DNA of 64,000 nucleotides from Amycolatopsis sp. QT-25 (GTDB lineage Bacteria; Actinomycetota; Actinomycetes; Mycobacteriales; Pseudonocardiaceae), in NCBI RefSeq assembly GCF_029369745.1, contig NZ_CP120210.1:6076001-6140000 (forward strand), given 5' to 3'. The number at the start of each line of letters is the position of its first letter. The first letter of the stretch is position 1. Under the pieces are notes generated by a model. That model searched no databases and had not been told where the DNA came from. It saw nothing but the letters and a program-made list of their open reading frames with translations. Both the position numbers and the translations under genes were made by a program. This document shows, in pieces, positions 8,485 to 15,881 of this stretch.

Positions 8485-9087
8485 TTACGAGGAGGCCGCC
8501 GGGAGGGTCACCGGCTTCCAGGAGGGGCGCTGGGTCTCGAAAGTGTCGATCTCCTCCGCGTGGCGGAGTGTCAGGGCGATGTCGTCGAGCCCTTCGAGGA
8601 GCCGCCAGCGGGTGTAGTCGTCGATCTGGAAGGGCGCGGTGAAGTCCTTGGCTCGTACCGTCTTCGACTCGAGGTCCACCGTGACCTCCGTCCCCGGCTC
8701 GTTTTCGAGCAGCTTCCACAGCAGTTCGACGTCCGCCTGCTCGACCTGAGCGGCGACGAGGCCCTGCTTGCCCGAGTTGCCGCGGAAGATGTCCGCGAAC
8801 CGGGCGGAGATCACGACCCGGAAGCCGTAGTCCATCAAGGCCCAGACGGCGTGCTCGCGGGAGGAACCGGTGCCGAAGTCCGGGCCCGCGACCAGGACCG
8901 ACCCGCTTTTGAAGGGCTCCTGGTTGAGGATGAACGACTCGTCGGAGCGCCAGGCGGCGAAGAGCCCGTCCTCGAAGCCGGTGCGGCTCACGCGCTTGAG
9001 GTAGACCGCCGGGATGATCTGGTCAGTGTCCACGTTGGACCTGCGCAGCGGGACCCCGACGCCGGTGTGGTGGGTGAACGCGTCCAT
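8485..9087 (-). CDS. leuD: 3-isopropylmalate dehydratase small subunit
   Basis: The 200-residue product is the swivel-domain subunit of isopropylmalate isomerase in leucine synthesis. Diagnostic segments are GVPLRRSNVDTDQIIPA near the N-terminus and the substrate-binding loop GPDFGTGSSREHAVWAL near residue 70. Start ATG at 9087 fits the family N-terminus (MDAFTHHTGV). It follows leuC by 67 bases that contain short 9-base tandem repeats. It acts as a heterodimer with LeuC. Confidence 0.95.
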   Translation of the reverse strand: MDAFTHHTGVGVPLRRSNVDTDQIIPAVYLKRVSRTGFEDGLFAAWRSDESFILNQEPFKSGSVLVAGPDFGTGSSREHAVWALMDYGFRVVISARFADIFRGNSGKQGLVAAQVEQADVELLWKLLENEPGTEVTVDLESKTVRAKDFTAPFQIDDYTRWRLLEGLDDIALTLRHAEEIDTFETQRPSWKPVTLPAASS

Positions 9088-9154
9088 GATGGGAACTCCT
9101 TCGCGGATGTCAGCGATGTCGGTGCCGTCGGTGCCGTCGGCGCTGTAGGTGCCG

Positions 9155-10573
9155 TCAGCGGGCGGCGGCGGGTTGCAGGTCTTCGGGGCTGGACAGGGTT
9201 CCCCGCACGGCCGTGGCGGCCGCCACGAGCGGTGAGACCAGATGCGTCCGGCCGCCCTTGCCCTGCCTGCCTTCGAAGTTGCGGTTCGAGGTCGACGCGC
9301 TCCGCTCGCCCGGCTTCAGCTGGTCCGGGTTCATGCCCAGGCACATCGAACAGCCTGCCTGACGCCATTCCGCGCCGGCTTCGGTGAAGATCCGGTCCAG
9401 CCCTTCGGCTTCCGCCGCCTGGCGGACCCGCATCGAACCGGGGACGACGAGCATCCGGACCGAACCGGCGACCTTGTGCCCGCGCAGGACGTTCGCGGCG
9501 GCCCTCAGATCCTCGATCCGGCCGTTCGTGCACGAGCCGAGGAAGACGGTGTCCACCGCGATCTCCCGCAGCGGCGTGCCCGGCTTCAGATCCATATAGG
9601 ACAGGGCTTTCTCAGCGGCGATGCGCTCGTTCTCGTCGCCGATCCGCTCCGGGTCGGGCACCTCGGCGCCCAGCGGGAGCCCCTGGCCCGGGTTCGTGCC
9701 CCAGGTCACGAAAGGCGTGAGCTCGTCGGCGTTCAGGCGCACCTCGGCGTCGAAGACGGCGTCGTCGTCGGTGCGGAGTTCGCGCCAGTTCTCGACGGCG
9801 GCGTCCCAGTCTGCGCCCCGCGGCGCGTGCGGGCGGCCCTTCAGGTACGCGAACGTCGTCTCGTCCGGTGCGATGAGCCCGGCGCGCGCGCCGGCTTCGA
9901 TGGACATGTTGCACACCGTCATCCGGGCTTCCATCGACAGCTTCTCGATGGCCTCGCCGCGGTACTCGAGGACGTAGCCCTGTCCGCCGCCGGTGCCGAT
10001 CTTCGCGATCACCGCGAGGATGACGTCCTTCGCGGTGACACCGGGACGCAGCACACCGTCGACCGTGATCGCCATCGTCTTGAATGGACGGAGCGGCAGG
10101 GTCTGGGTCGCCATCACGTGTTCGACCTCGGAGGTGCCGATCCCGAAGGCCATCGCGCCGAACGCGCCGTGCGTCGAGGTGTGACTGTCACCGCACACCA
10201 CGGTCATTCCCGGCTGGGTCAGGCCCAGCTGCGGGCCGATGACGTGCACGATGCCCTGTTCGGCGTCGCCCATCGGGTGCAGCCGGACGCCGAACTCCTC
10301 GCAGTTGGCGCGAAGGGTGTCGACCTGGGTGCGGGACACGGGATCCGCGATCGGCAGCTCGATGTCGATCGTCGGGACGTTGTGGTCCTCGGTCGCGATG
10401 GTGAGGTCGGGGCGGCGCAGTTTCCGGCCCGCCAGGCGAAGTCCGTCGAACGCCTGCGGGCTGGTGACCTCGTGCAGCAGGTGCAGGTCGATGTAGAGCA
10501 GATCGGGCTCGGCCCCCTCGCCGCGCCGCACCAGATGCGACTCCCACACTTTCTCGGCCAGTGTCCGGGGCAT
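9155..10573 (-). CDS. leuC: 3-isopropylmalate dehydratase large subunit
   Basis: The 472-residue protein is the catalytic subunit carrying a [4Fe-4S] cluster; ligands are expected in FLGSCTNGRIEDL and QAGCSMCLGMNPDQ. The CGDSHTSTHGAFGA motif is also present. I start at ATG 10573 (PRTLAEKVWESH), which has GAGGAG about 7 bases upstream; an in-frame ATG at 10615 would add 14 residues. It is transcribed divergently from ndgR, whose product in Streptomyces controls leuCD, so the 79-base spacer is the likely operator. Confidence 0.95.
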   Translation of the reverse strand: MPRTLAEKVWESHLVRRGEGAEPDLLYIDLHLLHEVTSPQAFDGLRLAGRKLRRPDLTIATEDHNVPTIDIELPIADPVSRTQVDTLRANCEEFGVRLHPMGDAEQGIVHVIGPQLGLTQPGMTVVCGDSHTSTHGAFGAMAFGIGTSEVEHVMATQTLPLRPFKTMAITVDGVLRPGVTAKDVILAVIAKIGTGGGQGYVLEYRGEAIEKLSMEARMTVCNMSIEAGARAGLIAPDETTFAYLKGRPHAPRGADWDAAVENWRELRTDDDAVFDAEVRLNADELTPFVTWGTNPGQGLPLGAEVPDPERIGDENERIAAEKALSYMDLKPGTPLREIAVDTVFLGSCTNGRIEDLRAAANVLRGHKVAGSVRMLVVPGSMRVRQAAEAEGLDRIFTEAGAEWRQAGCSMCLGMNPDQLKPGERSASTSNRNFEGRQGKGGRTHLVSPLVAAATAVRGTLSSPEDLQPAAAR

Positions 10574-10616
10574 TTCCGGCTCCTCACATGCGGTGAAATC
10601 GGTACTTCCCACCATC

Positions 10617-10646
10617 TGGACATCTCAAACTTCGGGAAGATAGTAT
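10617..10646 (+). promoter_or_regulatory. Promoter of ndgR giving a leaderless transcript
   Basis: TGGACA (10617-10622) and TAGTAT (10641-10646) are separated by 18 bases, and the GTG start at 10653 lies 7 bases after the -10 box, where transcription should begin. The same spacer must carry the divergent leuC promoter and probably the NdgR site. Confidence 0.55.
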
Positions 10647-10652
10647 CGGCTT

Positions 10653-11354
10653 GTGGGACAGCATAGCGGTATCGGAGTACTCGACAAGGCCGTGGCCGTG
10701 CTTCAGGCCGTGGCCGAAGATCCTTGTGGCCTGGCGGAACTGTGCACGCGGACCGGTCTGCCGCGCGCGACGGCGCACCGGCTCGCGGTCGGCCTCGAAG
10801 TGCATCGCCTGTTACGCCGCGGCCCCGACGGCCGCTGGCGGCCGGGTACCGCACTCGCGGAATTGGCGGGCGGTTCGACCGACCCGCTGCTCGACGCGGC
10901 GAGTTCGGTGCTGCCGAAATTGCGCGACATCACCGGCGAAAGCGTTCAGCTCTACCGCCGCGACGGCGTCCAGCGCGTCTGCGTTTCGACCGCGGAGCCG
11001 CCGAGCGGGCTCCGTGACACGGTGCCGATCGGTTCCCGGCTGCCGATGACCGCGGGCTCCGGAGCGAAGGTGCTCGCCGCGTGGTCGGATCCGCACACGC
11101 AGCGGACGATCCTCACCGAGGCGGTGTACGGGGAGCGCACCCTGCTCGAGGTCCGCCGCCGCGGCTGGGCCCAGAGCGTGGCGGAACGGGAGCCCGGTGT
11201 GGCGAGCGTCTCGGCCCCGGTGCGGGATTCGACGGGCACCGTCGTCGCCGCGGTGTCGGTTTCCGGGCCCGTCGAACGCATAGGGCGTAAACCGGGGGCG
11301 CGCTGGGCCGCGGACCTGCTCGCCGCCGCGGACGCGCTCCAGGAGCGCCTCTGA
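10653..11354 (+). CDS. ndgR: IclR-family regulator NdgR
   Basis: The 233-residue protein has an N-terminal winged helix (residues 1-70: GIGVLDKAVAVLQAVAEDPCGLAELC, GLPRATAHRLAVGLE) and a C-terminal IclR effector domain (LPMTAGSGAKVLAAW, VASVSAPVRD). Divergent placement to leuC is the hallmark of NdgR/LtbR, which in Streptomyces and Corynebacterium controls leucine and other amino-acid genes. GTG at 10653 lacks a Shine-Dalgarno and is probably read from a leaderless mRNA. Followed by a strong hairpin. Confidence 0.9.
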   Translation: MGQHSGIGVLDKAVAVLQAVAEDPCGLAELCTRTGLPRATAHRLAVGLEVHRLLRRGPDGRWRPGTALAELAGGSTDPLLDAASSVLPKLRDITGESVQLYRRDGVQRVCVSTAEPPSGLRDTVPIGSRLPMTAGSGAKVLAAWSDPHTQRTILTEAVYGERTLLEVRRRGWAQSVAEREPGVASVSAPVRDSTGTVVAAVSVSGPVERIGRKPGARWAADLLAAADALQERL

Positions 11355-11367
11355 CCCCAAGACGGGT

Positions 11368-11397
11368 GAAGGCCCCCTGCGGCGGCAGGGGGCCTTC
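11368..11397 (+). terminator. Terminator hairpin after ndgR
   Basis: Perfect 13-bp arms GAAGGCCCCCTGC / GCAGGGGGCCTTC with loop GGCG, followed by TTCGTTT. One of several hairpins here with a GAAGG...CCTTC core. It marks the left end of the conserved block. Confidence 0.8.
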
Positions 11398-11427
11398 TTC
11401 GTTTCCGTCCTGAATGGACCGGCAGGC

Positions 11428-11820
11428 TCAGAACTCGTCGGCCTCGGTCAGCTCGTGTTCGAGGGTGTCGGCACGCGCGACGAGGGACTTCAGCGGATGT
11501 TCGAACTCGTTGACCAGGTTCAGGTCGACCAGCGGGACGGTGTGCTTGAGCAGTGCCACCCCGTCCACCACCGCGGCGCCGCCGACCGAGTCGCCGCCCG
11601 CCAGTTCGAGCAGGCGACGGAGATCGATCTTGTCGGCCCAGCCGACCGGAGACGAGATCTCCACCCACTCCGCGCCGTCGTGGTCGGGCAAGTGGTGCAA
11701 GGACACCTGCTGGCCGCGGCCGTCGCCGGTGTCGACCCGGAACCGGAGCCAGCCGTCCCGCTCTTCGAGCACCTCGTACCGCGCCCGGACGAAATTGATC
11801 ACGCCTGCCCAGATGGACAC
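11428..11820 (-). CDS. Hypothetical protein, 130 residues
   Basis: Starts with GTG at 11820 (SIWAGVINFVRARYEV), with GAGAGG 8 bases upstream; stop at 11428. The protein is acidic and soluble, without signal peptide or membrane segment. Its layout, with a DGWLRFRVDTGDGRG strand pair, an SSPVGWADKIDLRRLLELAG helix and a final VNEFEHPLKSLVARADTLEHELTEADEF helix, vaguely recalls the YbjN/type III chaperone-like fold, but I cannot assign it. It looks like a real conserved actinobacterial gene, standing alone and facing the ndgR terminator. Confidence 0.65.
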   Translation of the reverse strand: MSIWAGVINFVRARYEVLEERDGWLRFRVDTGDGRGQQVSLHHLPDHDGAEWVEISSPVGWADKIDLRRLLELAGGDSVGGAAVVDGVALLKHTVPLVDLNLVNEFEHPLKSLVARADTLEHELTEADEF

Positions 11821-11882
11821 CCTCGTCACCTCTCGGTTTCGCCGCCTCGTGCGCTGTCGAGCATGGCACATCGGGGGCGGGT

Positions 11883-12863
11883 TCAGCCCGTGGGATACAG
11901 CGCGGCCATCGCCCGGACGGTCTCGGCCAGGTGGGTGACCAGGCAGGCGGGTTCCAGCGCCTGCGCGTCGAGGCCGAGTTTGAGCACTCCGGCGGCGGCG
12001 TGGGACACGCTCTCCATCGGGATCGTGACGCGGCACCAGCCGTCCTCGTCCGCCGCGCTGAGCGTGCGGCGAGCGAGACGCGCGGCCCTCGGACCGAGGA
12101 CATCGGGCAGGGCGGCGATCCCCCGCGGCGACAAACGGACAAGTGCCGTCTCGGTTTCTTCGGCCTCTTCGTAGCGCTCGACGTGTGTCCGCCAGAACGC
12201 GGGAAGTTCGAACCCTTCGGGCCTTTCGGCCTTCTCCGGCAACGTCCGCACCCGCTGGATGGACGAGACCTTGTACGTGCGCGGCTGATTCCGCCGGGCG
12301 GCGATGAGATACCAGACACCCGCCTTGAGCACGAGACCCAGCGGATGCAGCCGCCGCGTGACCACCTCCGGCCGCGGCGACCAGCGCCGGTACCGGACTT
12401 CGACGACCTGGTCCCGCCACAGCGCTTCCGCGACGGCGGTCAGATGCGGCACCGGATCCGCTTGCCGGTACCAGCCGGGCGCGTCGAGATGGAACCGCTG
12501 CCGGATCCGCGTCGACGCGTCCCGGTACGGGATCGGCAACGCGGCCGTCAGCTTGAGTTCGGCGGCCGCGACCTGGGCACCGAACCCCAGTTCCGCGGCG
12601 GGTTCCGGCATCCCGGTGAGGAACAGCGATTCCGCCTCGGCGGCGGTGAGCCCGGTCAGGTGGGTGCGGTACCCCTCCATCAGCCGGTATCCGCCGGACG
12701 GCCCCGGCTCGGCGTAGATCGGCACTCCCGCGGCGGAAAGCGCCTCGACGTCCCGATAGACGGTGCGCGCGGTCACGCCGAGTTCCGCGGCCAGCCTGGC
12801 CGCGCTCATCCGCCCTCTGTTCTGCAGCAACAGCAGCAGGGACACCAACCGTCCGGCACGCAT
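11883..12863 (-). CDS. WYL-domain transcriptional regulator (DeoR-like helix-turn-helix)
   Basis: The 326-residue protein has an N-terminal HTH_11 winged helix (RAGRLVSLLLLLQNRGRMSA, AARLAAELGVTARTVYRDVE, GVPIYAE, GYRL) and a central WYL ligand-sensing domain containing VWYLIAARRNQPRTY, with a WCX-type C-terminus. I prefer ATG 12863 (MRAGRL) to GTG 12887. It is divergent from the small gene at 12928; a perfect 10-bp inverted repeat lies between them, 20 bases from either start, the expected place for an operator read by this protein. Confidence 0.85.
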   Translation of the reverse strand: MRAGRLVSLLLLLQNRGRMSAARLAAELGVTARTVYRDVEALSAAGVPIYAEPGPSGGYRLMEGYRTHLTGLTAAEAESLFLTGMPEPAAELGFGAQVAAAELKLTAALPIPYRDASTRIRQRFHLDAPGWYRQADPVPHLTAVAEALWRDQVVEVRYRRWSPRPEVVTRRLHPLGLVLKAGVWYLIAARRNQPRTYKVSSIQRVRTLPEKAERPEGFELPAFWRTHVERYEEAEETETALVRLSPRGIAALPDVLGPRAARLARRTLSAADEDGWCRVTIPMESVSHAAAGVLKLGLDAQALEPACLVTHLAETVRAMAALYPTG

Positions 12864-12882
12864 GGCCGGGAGTGTGCCAGTG

Positions 12883-12907
12883 ACCACTGACAGAAGATGT
12901 CAGTGGT
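12883..12907. promoter_or_regulatory. Operator palindrome between WYL regulator and its divergent neighbour
   Basis: Perfect inverted repeat ACCACTGACA (12883-12892), spacer GAAGA, TGTCAGTGGT (12898-12907). It is centred between two divergent starts about 20 bases on each side. I infer autoregulation and control of the 12928 gene by the WYL protein. Confidence 0.65.
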
Positions 12908-12927
12908 GACGCCGCAGGATCACCGCC

Positions 12928-13377
12928 ATGAACGATTTCGACTTCTTCACCGGCTCCTGGAACGTCGTCAACCGGCGCCTCGGCACTCTTTTCGAGAACA
13001 GCGACGACTGGTACGAGTTCCCCGGAATCTCCACCTGCCGCCCGATCTTCGGCGGCGGCGGCAACACCGAAGAGATCCATTTCCCGACGCTGGGCAGCAG
13101 CGGCTACACCCTCCGGCTCTTCGACGTCGCACGGAAGGAGTGGTCGCTTTACTGGGCCAGTAGCCGGACCGGTCTGCTCGCGCCGCCGGTGGTGGGGACT
13201 TTCGCCGACGGGCGAGGCGACTTCTACGGCGACGACACCTACGACGGGAAGCCGATCAAGGCGCATTTCCTCTGGTCCGGCATCACCGGGACGTCGGCGC
13301 GCTGGGAACAGGAGTTCTCCGCCGACGGTGGCCGGACCTGGGAATCCAACTGGGTCATGGAGTTCAGCCGGGCGTGA
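12928..13377 (+). CDS. Hypothetical small soluble protein, probably under WYL control
   Basis: A 149-residue protein beginning NDFDFFTGSWNVVNRRLG and rich in aromatic residues and alternating strands (EEIHFPTLGSSGYTLRLFD, WSLYWASSRTG, GRGDFYGDDTYDGKPIKAHFLW). FDFFxGSW followed by many strands is typical of DUF1579/lipocalin-like barrels that bind small hydrophobic ligands; the exact family is uncertain. No signal peptide. It is divergent from the WYL regulator and shares its operator, a common arrangement in which this gene is the regulator's main target. Confidence 0.7.
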   Translation: MNDFDFFTGSWNVVNRRLGTLFENSDDWYEFPGISTCRPIFGGGGNTEEIHFPTLGSSGYTLRLFDVARKEWSLYWASSRTGLLAPPVVGTFADGRGDFYGDDTYDGKPIKAHFLWSGITGTSARWEQEFSADGGRTWESNWVMEFSRA

Positions 13378-13415
13378 CGGGGCGAAGCCGGTGGGCCGCT
13401 CAGCCCGGCACCACA

Positions 13416-13563
13416 GGTCGGTCAGTTCGACGGTCTCCGCGTATTCACCACCCGCGATGGTGATGACGGCGCCGTCGGACGCTTCCGTCAAGGCGTCACC
13501 GATGGCCGGGTACGCGCCTGGCCGCTGGGTCACCAGCAGGACACGACCGGGAATCGAGGTCGT
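13416..13563 (-). pseudogene. Remnant of a beta-helix repeat protein N-terminus
   Basis: In a frame different from the neighbouring LuxR gene, the minus strand reads ITTSIPGRVLLVTQRPGAYP then IGDALTEASDGAVITIAGGE and YAETVEL. This is characteristic of the first strand of right-handed beta-helix proteins in actinomycete secretion clusters. About 45 residues are recognisable, then similarity stops, and no proper start codon remains (ATT where ATG would be). It lies just downstream of the LuxR gene in the same direction, so the original may have been its neighbour. I call it a degraded fragment. Confidence 0.5.
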
Positions 13564-13565
13564 AA

Positions 13566-14219
13566 TCAGCCCGCCTTCGCCATCAGCCAGCCGCGGTCGA
13601 CCGCTTTGGCGCCTGCCTGGAACCGGCTGCGGGCGCCGAGCCGGTTCATGATGTCGGCGACCATCCGCCGGACCGTGCGCACCGAGATGCCGAGCCGCGC
13701 GGCGGCGGATTCGTCGGTCGTGCCGGAGAACAGCAGTGTCAGCAACTCCTGCTCGCGGCCGGTCAGGATCGAGGCGTTTCCGGACTCCGGGAGGTCCAGC
13801 GGGACGAGTGGCGCGGCGGCCTGCCAGATCCGCTCGAACAACCCGGCCGTAGCGGTGACCACGCCGGGCAACCGGAACACGGCGGAACCGGCCTGCCCGC
13901 GTTCCGCCGGGAGTACGACCGAGGTCCGGTCGATCACCAGCGCGTCCATCGGGATCTCGGTGTCGGTCCGCACCTCGGCCCCGGCCCGCGACATCCGGTC
14001 GAGCGCGCCGGACATCCGGGCGGAGTCGGGGAAGAGCACCTTGTGGCGTGCGTCGGGGCGTACGTTCGCGAGCGCGATCCGCTGGAAAGCGGTGTCCGTT
14101 CCCGTGCTCATCACGAGCACCTCGCCGGTCGCTTCCGCGAGCAGCTCGCCGAGCCCCGCCCGGTCGCTGCCCGGACCCGCTCCCGTGACCAGGCTGAGCC
14201 CGCCGGTCTGCACGGTCAT
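13566..14219 (-). CDS. LuxR-type transcriptional regulator
   Basis: The 217-residue product ends in a clear LuxR helix-turn-helix (residues about 152-210: ILTGREQELLTLLFSGTTDES, AARLGISVRTVRRMVADIMNRLGA). The N-terminal part (LLAEATGEVLVMSTGTDTA) resembles the phospholipase-D-like/TrmB-type sensor region of LuxR proteins found next to actinomycete secretion or lanthipeptide loci. ATG at 14219 has GGAGG 8 bases upstream. It is flanked on both sides by gene debris, so its original target genes may be gone. Confidence 0.8.
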   Translation of the reverse strand: MTVQTGGLSLVTGAGPGSDRAGLGELLAEATGEVLVMSTGTDTAFQRIALANVRPDARHKVLFPDSARMSGALDRMSRAGAEVRTDTEIPMDALVIDRTSVVLPAERGQAGSAVFRLPGVVTATAGLFERIWQAAAPLVPLDLPESGNASILTGREQELLTLLFSGTTDESAAARLGISVRTVRRMVADIMNRLGARSRFQAGAKAVDRGWLMAKAG

Positions 14220-14379
14220 CACAGGTACCTCCCTCTTCTCTCGGCGCGGTGCCGACGACGACGTCCTGTTCCATGCCAGTTCTCGCCGTCCGGGCGGCCG
14301 CGGGCATCCGAGGCGTTAGCGTTCGGGGGCACCGGGAACTGCATGCGTCCACTTTCGCTGTCCGAACATGAGATTCCGA

Positions 14380-14526
14380 TGACACGGGCGCCGGTGCTGT
14401 TCCTCACCGCCCGCGACGCGCTCGCCGACCGGGTGGCCGGTTTCGAGCACGGCGGTGACGGCTACCTCGTGAAGCCGTTCGTCATGGCCGAACTGACCGA
14501 GCGGGTCGCCAATCCGTGTCACCGCG
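14380..14526 (+). pseudogene. Fragment of an OmpR-type response regulator receiver domain
   Basis: The plus strand encodes APVLFLTARDALADRV followed by AGFEHGGDGYLVKPFVMAEL, the second half of a receiver domain including the conserved Lys of the LVKPF motif and the usual ARD-x-DRV helix. The phospho-acceptor aspartate and the DNA-binding domain are absent; after ELTERVAN the frame loses similarity. About 45 residues survive. Clearly a broken gene rather than a small protein. Confidence 0.65.
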
Positions 14527-14770
14527 CCGCGTTCGACCGGCCCTCGGTGCTGCACCACGAAGACCTGGTACGGACTGCGCCCGGCGTGAGGTGGGGCAGC
14601 TCGCAGAGCGAGCCGTTGTCGACGCTGTGTGACCACACCGTGCCGTCGTTCGTCGCGACCGGCCGGGACAGCGGCCCCCCAGCGGGCACTGTCGCGGCCG
14701 GGTCGCCGAGCCGCACGATCTGCCCGGCGTTGCGGTAGATCAGGTACGGACCGCCCGCGATCTCGAGCAC
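14519..14770 (-). pseudogene. Fragment of a repeat-type (beta-propeller-like) protein
   Basis: An 83-codon minus-strand frame reads LEIAGGPYLIYRNAGQIVRL and GTVWSHSVDNGSLCELP, the strand-turn pattern of secreted actinomycete beta-propeller proteins. It ends in sequence that overlaps the receiver fragment on the other strand, which argues for recombination or deletion rather than an intact gene. Function not assigned. Confidence 0.4.
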
Positions 14771-15137
14771 GAACGGGGTTCCGGCGCGGGCGGCGGCGTG
14801 GATTCCTCGGCGCGCTCGCGCCGCTGGCGCACGTCACGGCGGGCCGGGCGCGTATCCGGGAGGACTGGCGGTGCCGGCACAGCGGCCCGATCTGCCAGGC
14901 GACCTTCCGCCTCGGCGGCTGGGACACGCTTTCGCCGGTGCTCGCGGCGGATCTGACGCGGCGCCGCCGAGACCGATACCCGCGTGGGGGCAACGATCCG
15001 GATCGCCGCCGCGGGGGCTCAGCCGGTGGAACACGCGGTGCGGGACCCGGAACTCGCCGCACGCCGGGGCGGAGTGGTGCTGGACCGGCTCGACGGCGGG
15101 CACGCCAAGGGGGTGGCCGCCACGCTGCCGATCGGTG

Positions 15138-15614
15138 TCAGTTGAGCACGACGATCGCGAGGGTGAGCGCGGTGGCGTACAACGTCCAAGCGAGGTACGG
15201 CAGCAGCAACGCGGCGGCGAGCCGGGAAGACCGGCGGAAGTACAGCGCGGTGACGACGATGGCGACGTCGAGCACCAGGATGTCGGCCAATGCGAGGCCG
15301 TACGCGCCGGCGGCGAAGAACAGCGGGGTCCAAGCGGCGTTGAGGAGCAGTTGCACCGCGTACCAGACCAGGCCCCGGCGTTCACCGCCGGATTTCCAGT
15401 ACAGCCAGCCCGCCACCGCGATCCCGAGGTACAGGACCGTCCACACCGGACCGAACAGCCAGGCGGGTGGCGCGAAGGGAGGCAGTTCGAGTCCACTGTA
15501 GACAGCTCGGGCGCTCGACGCGGCCAGGCCGCCGACGAGCGCGACCACCGCGACCGCGACCAGGAACGGAAGAAGCGCCAACGGCGCGCGAAGTCGTCCT
15601 GGCATCGTGGTCAT
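15138..15614 (-). CDS. TspO/MBR family membrane protein
   Basis: The 158-residue protein has five hydrophobic segments and the family signatures LELPPFAPPAWLFGPVWTVLY, GIAVAGWLYW, LLLNAAWTPLFF and YLAWTLYATALTLAI. TspO proteins bind tetrapyrroles and related ligands in the membrane and are tied to stress and redox control. ATG 15614 has AGGAG upstream and yields the usual short N-terminus. It is convergent with the decayed region and divergent from the NB-ARC gene. Confidence 0.88.
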   Translation of the reverse strand: MTTMPGRLRAPLALLPFLVAVAVVALVGGLAASSARAVYSGLELPPFAPPAWLFGPVWTVLYLGIAVAGWLYWKSGGERRGLVWYAVQLLLNAAWTPLFFAAGAYGLALADILVLDVAIVVTALYFRRSSRLAAALLLPYLAWTLYATALTLAIVVLN

Positions 15615-15881
15615 CCTCGGCTCCTGTCTTCGGCTCGTTCGAGCGTAAGTCAGGAAGCACACCCGCGCAGTTCCGATCCGCGCCACACCAGGAAATTACC
15701 TACACCGTCCGGGTGGCCTCGGCACGGAGTGCAATACCCACCGTGATGTCCACCCGGTCGATAGCTCGGCAAAAACCCGGTTCGCGCCGATCCAGTAGTG
15801 GACATCACATTCGGCGTCGCTGTGAAAGCGGTACCGCGGCAGGCCTCGTGTGACCAGACTCGGTGCAGGGGGTGCTGCGGA

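Larger units (their letters stand above)
14223..15137. other. Decayed region with coding-like fragments on both strands
   Basis: 915 bases without an intact gene. It holds a response-regulator receiver fragment (+, 14380-14526), a beta-propeller-like fragment (-, 14519-14770) and an unassigned 53-codon stretch on the plus strand (GTG 14984 to TGA 15145, ending DRLDGGHAKGVAATLPIGVS). Frames change abruptly between pieces. No transposase, terminal repeat or integrase was recognised. Confidence 0.55.

Noticed and set aside
9088..9154. Short tandem repeats GGTGCCGTCG between leuC and leuD as a regulatory array
   Set aside because: Only a few 9-base units, easily explained by slippage in G+C-rich DNA; no other sign of function.
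11428..14385. 985-codon minus-strand frame spanning several genes
   Set aside because: Read-through of non-coding and shadow sequence; only its two ends contain protein-like sequence (the 130-residue gene at 11428 and the beta-helix remnant), annotated separately.
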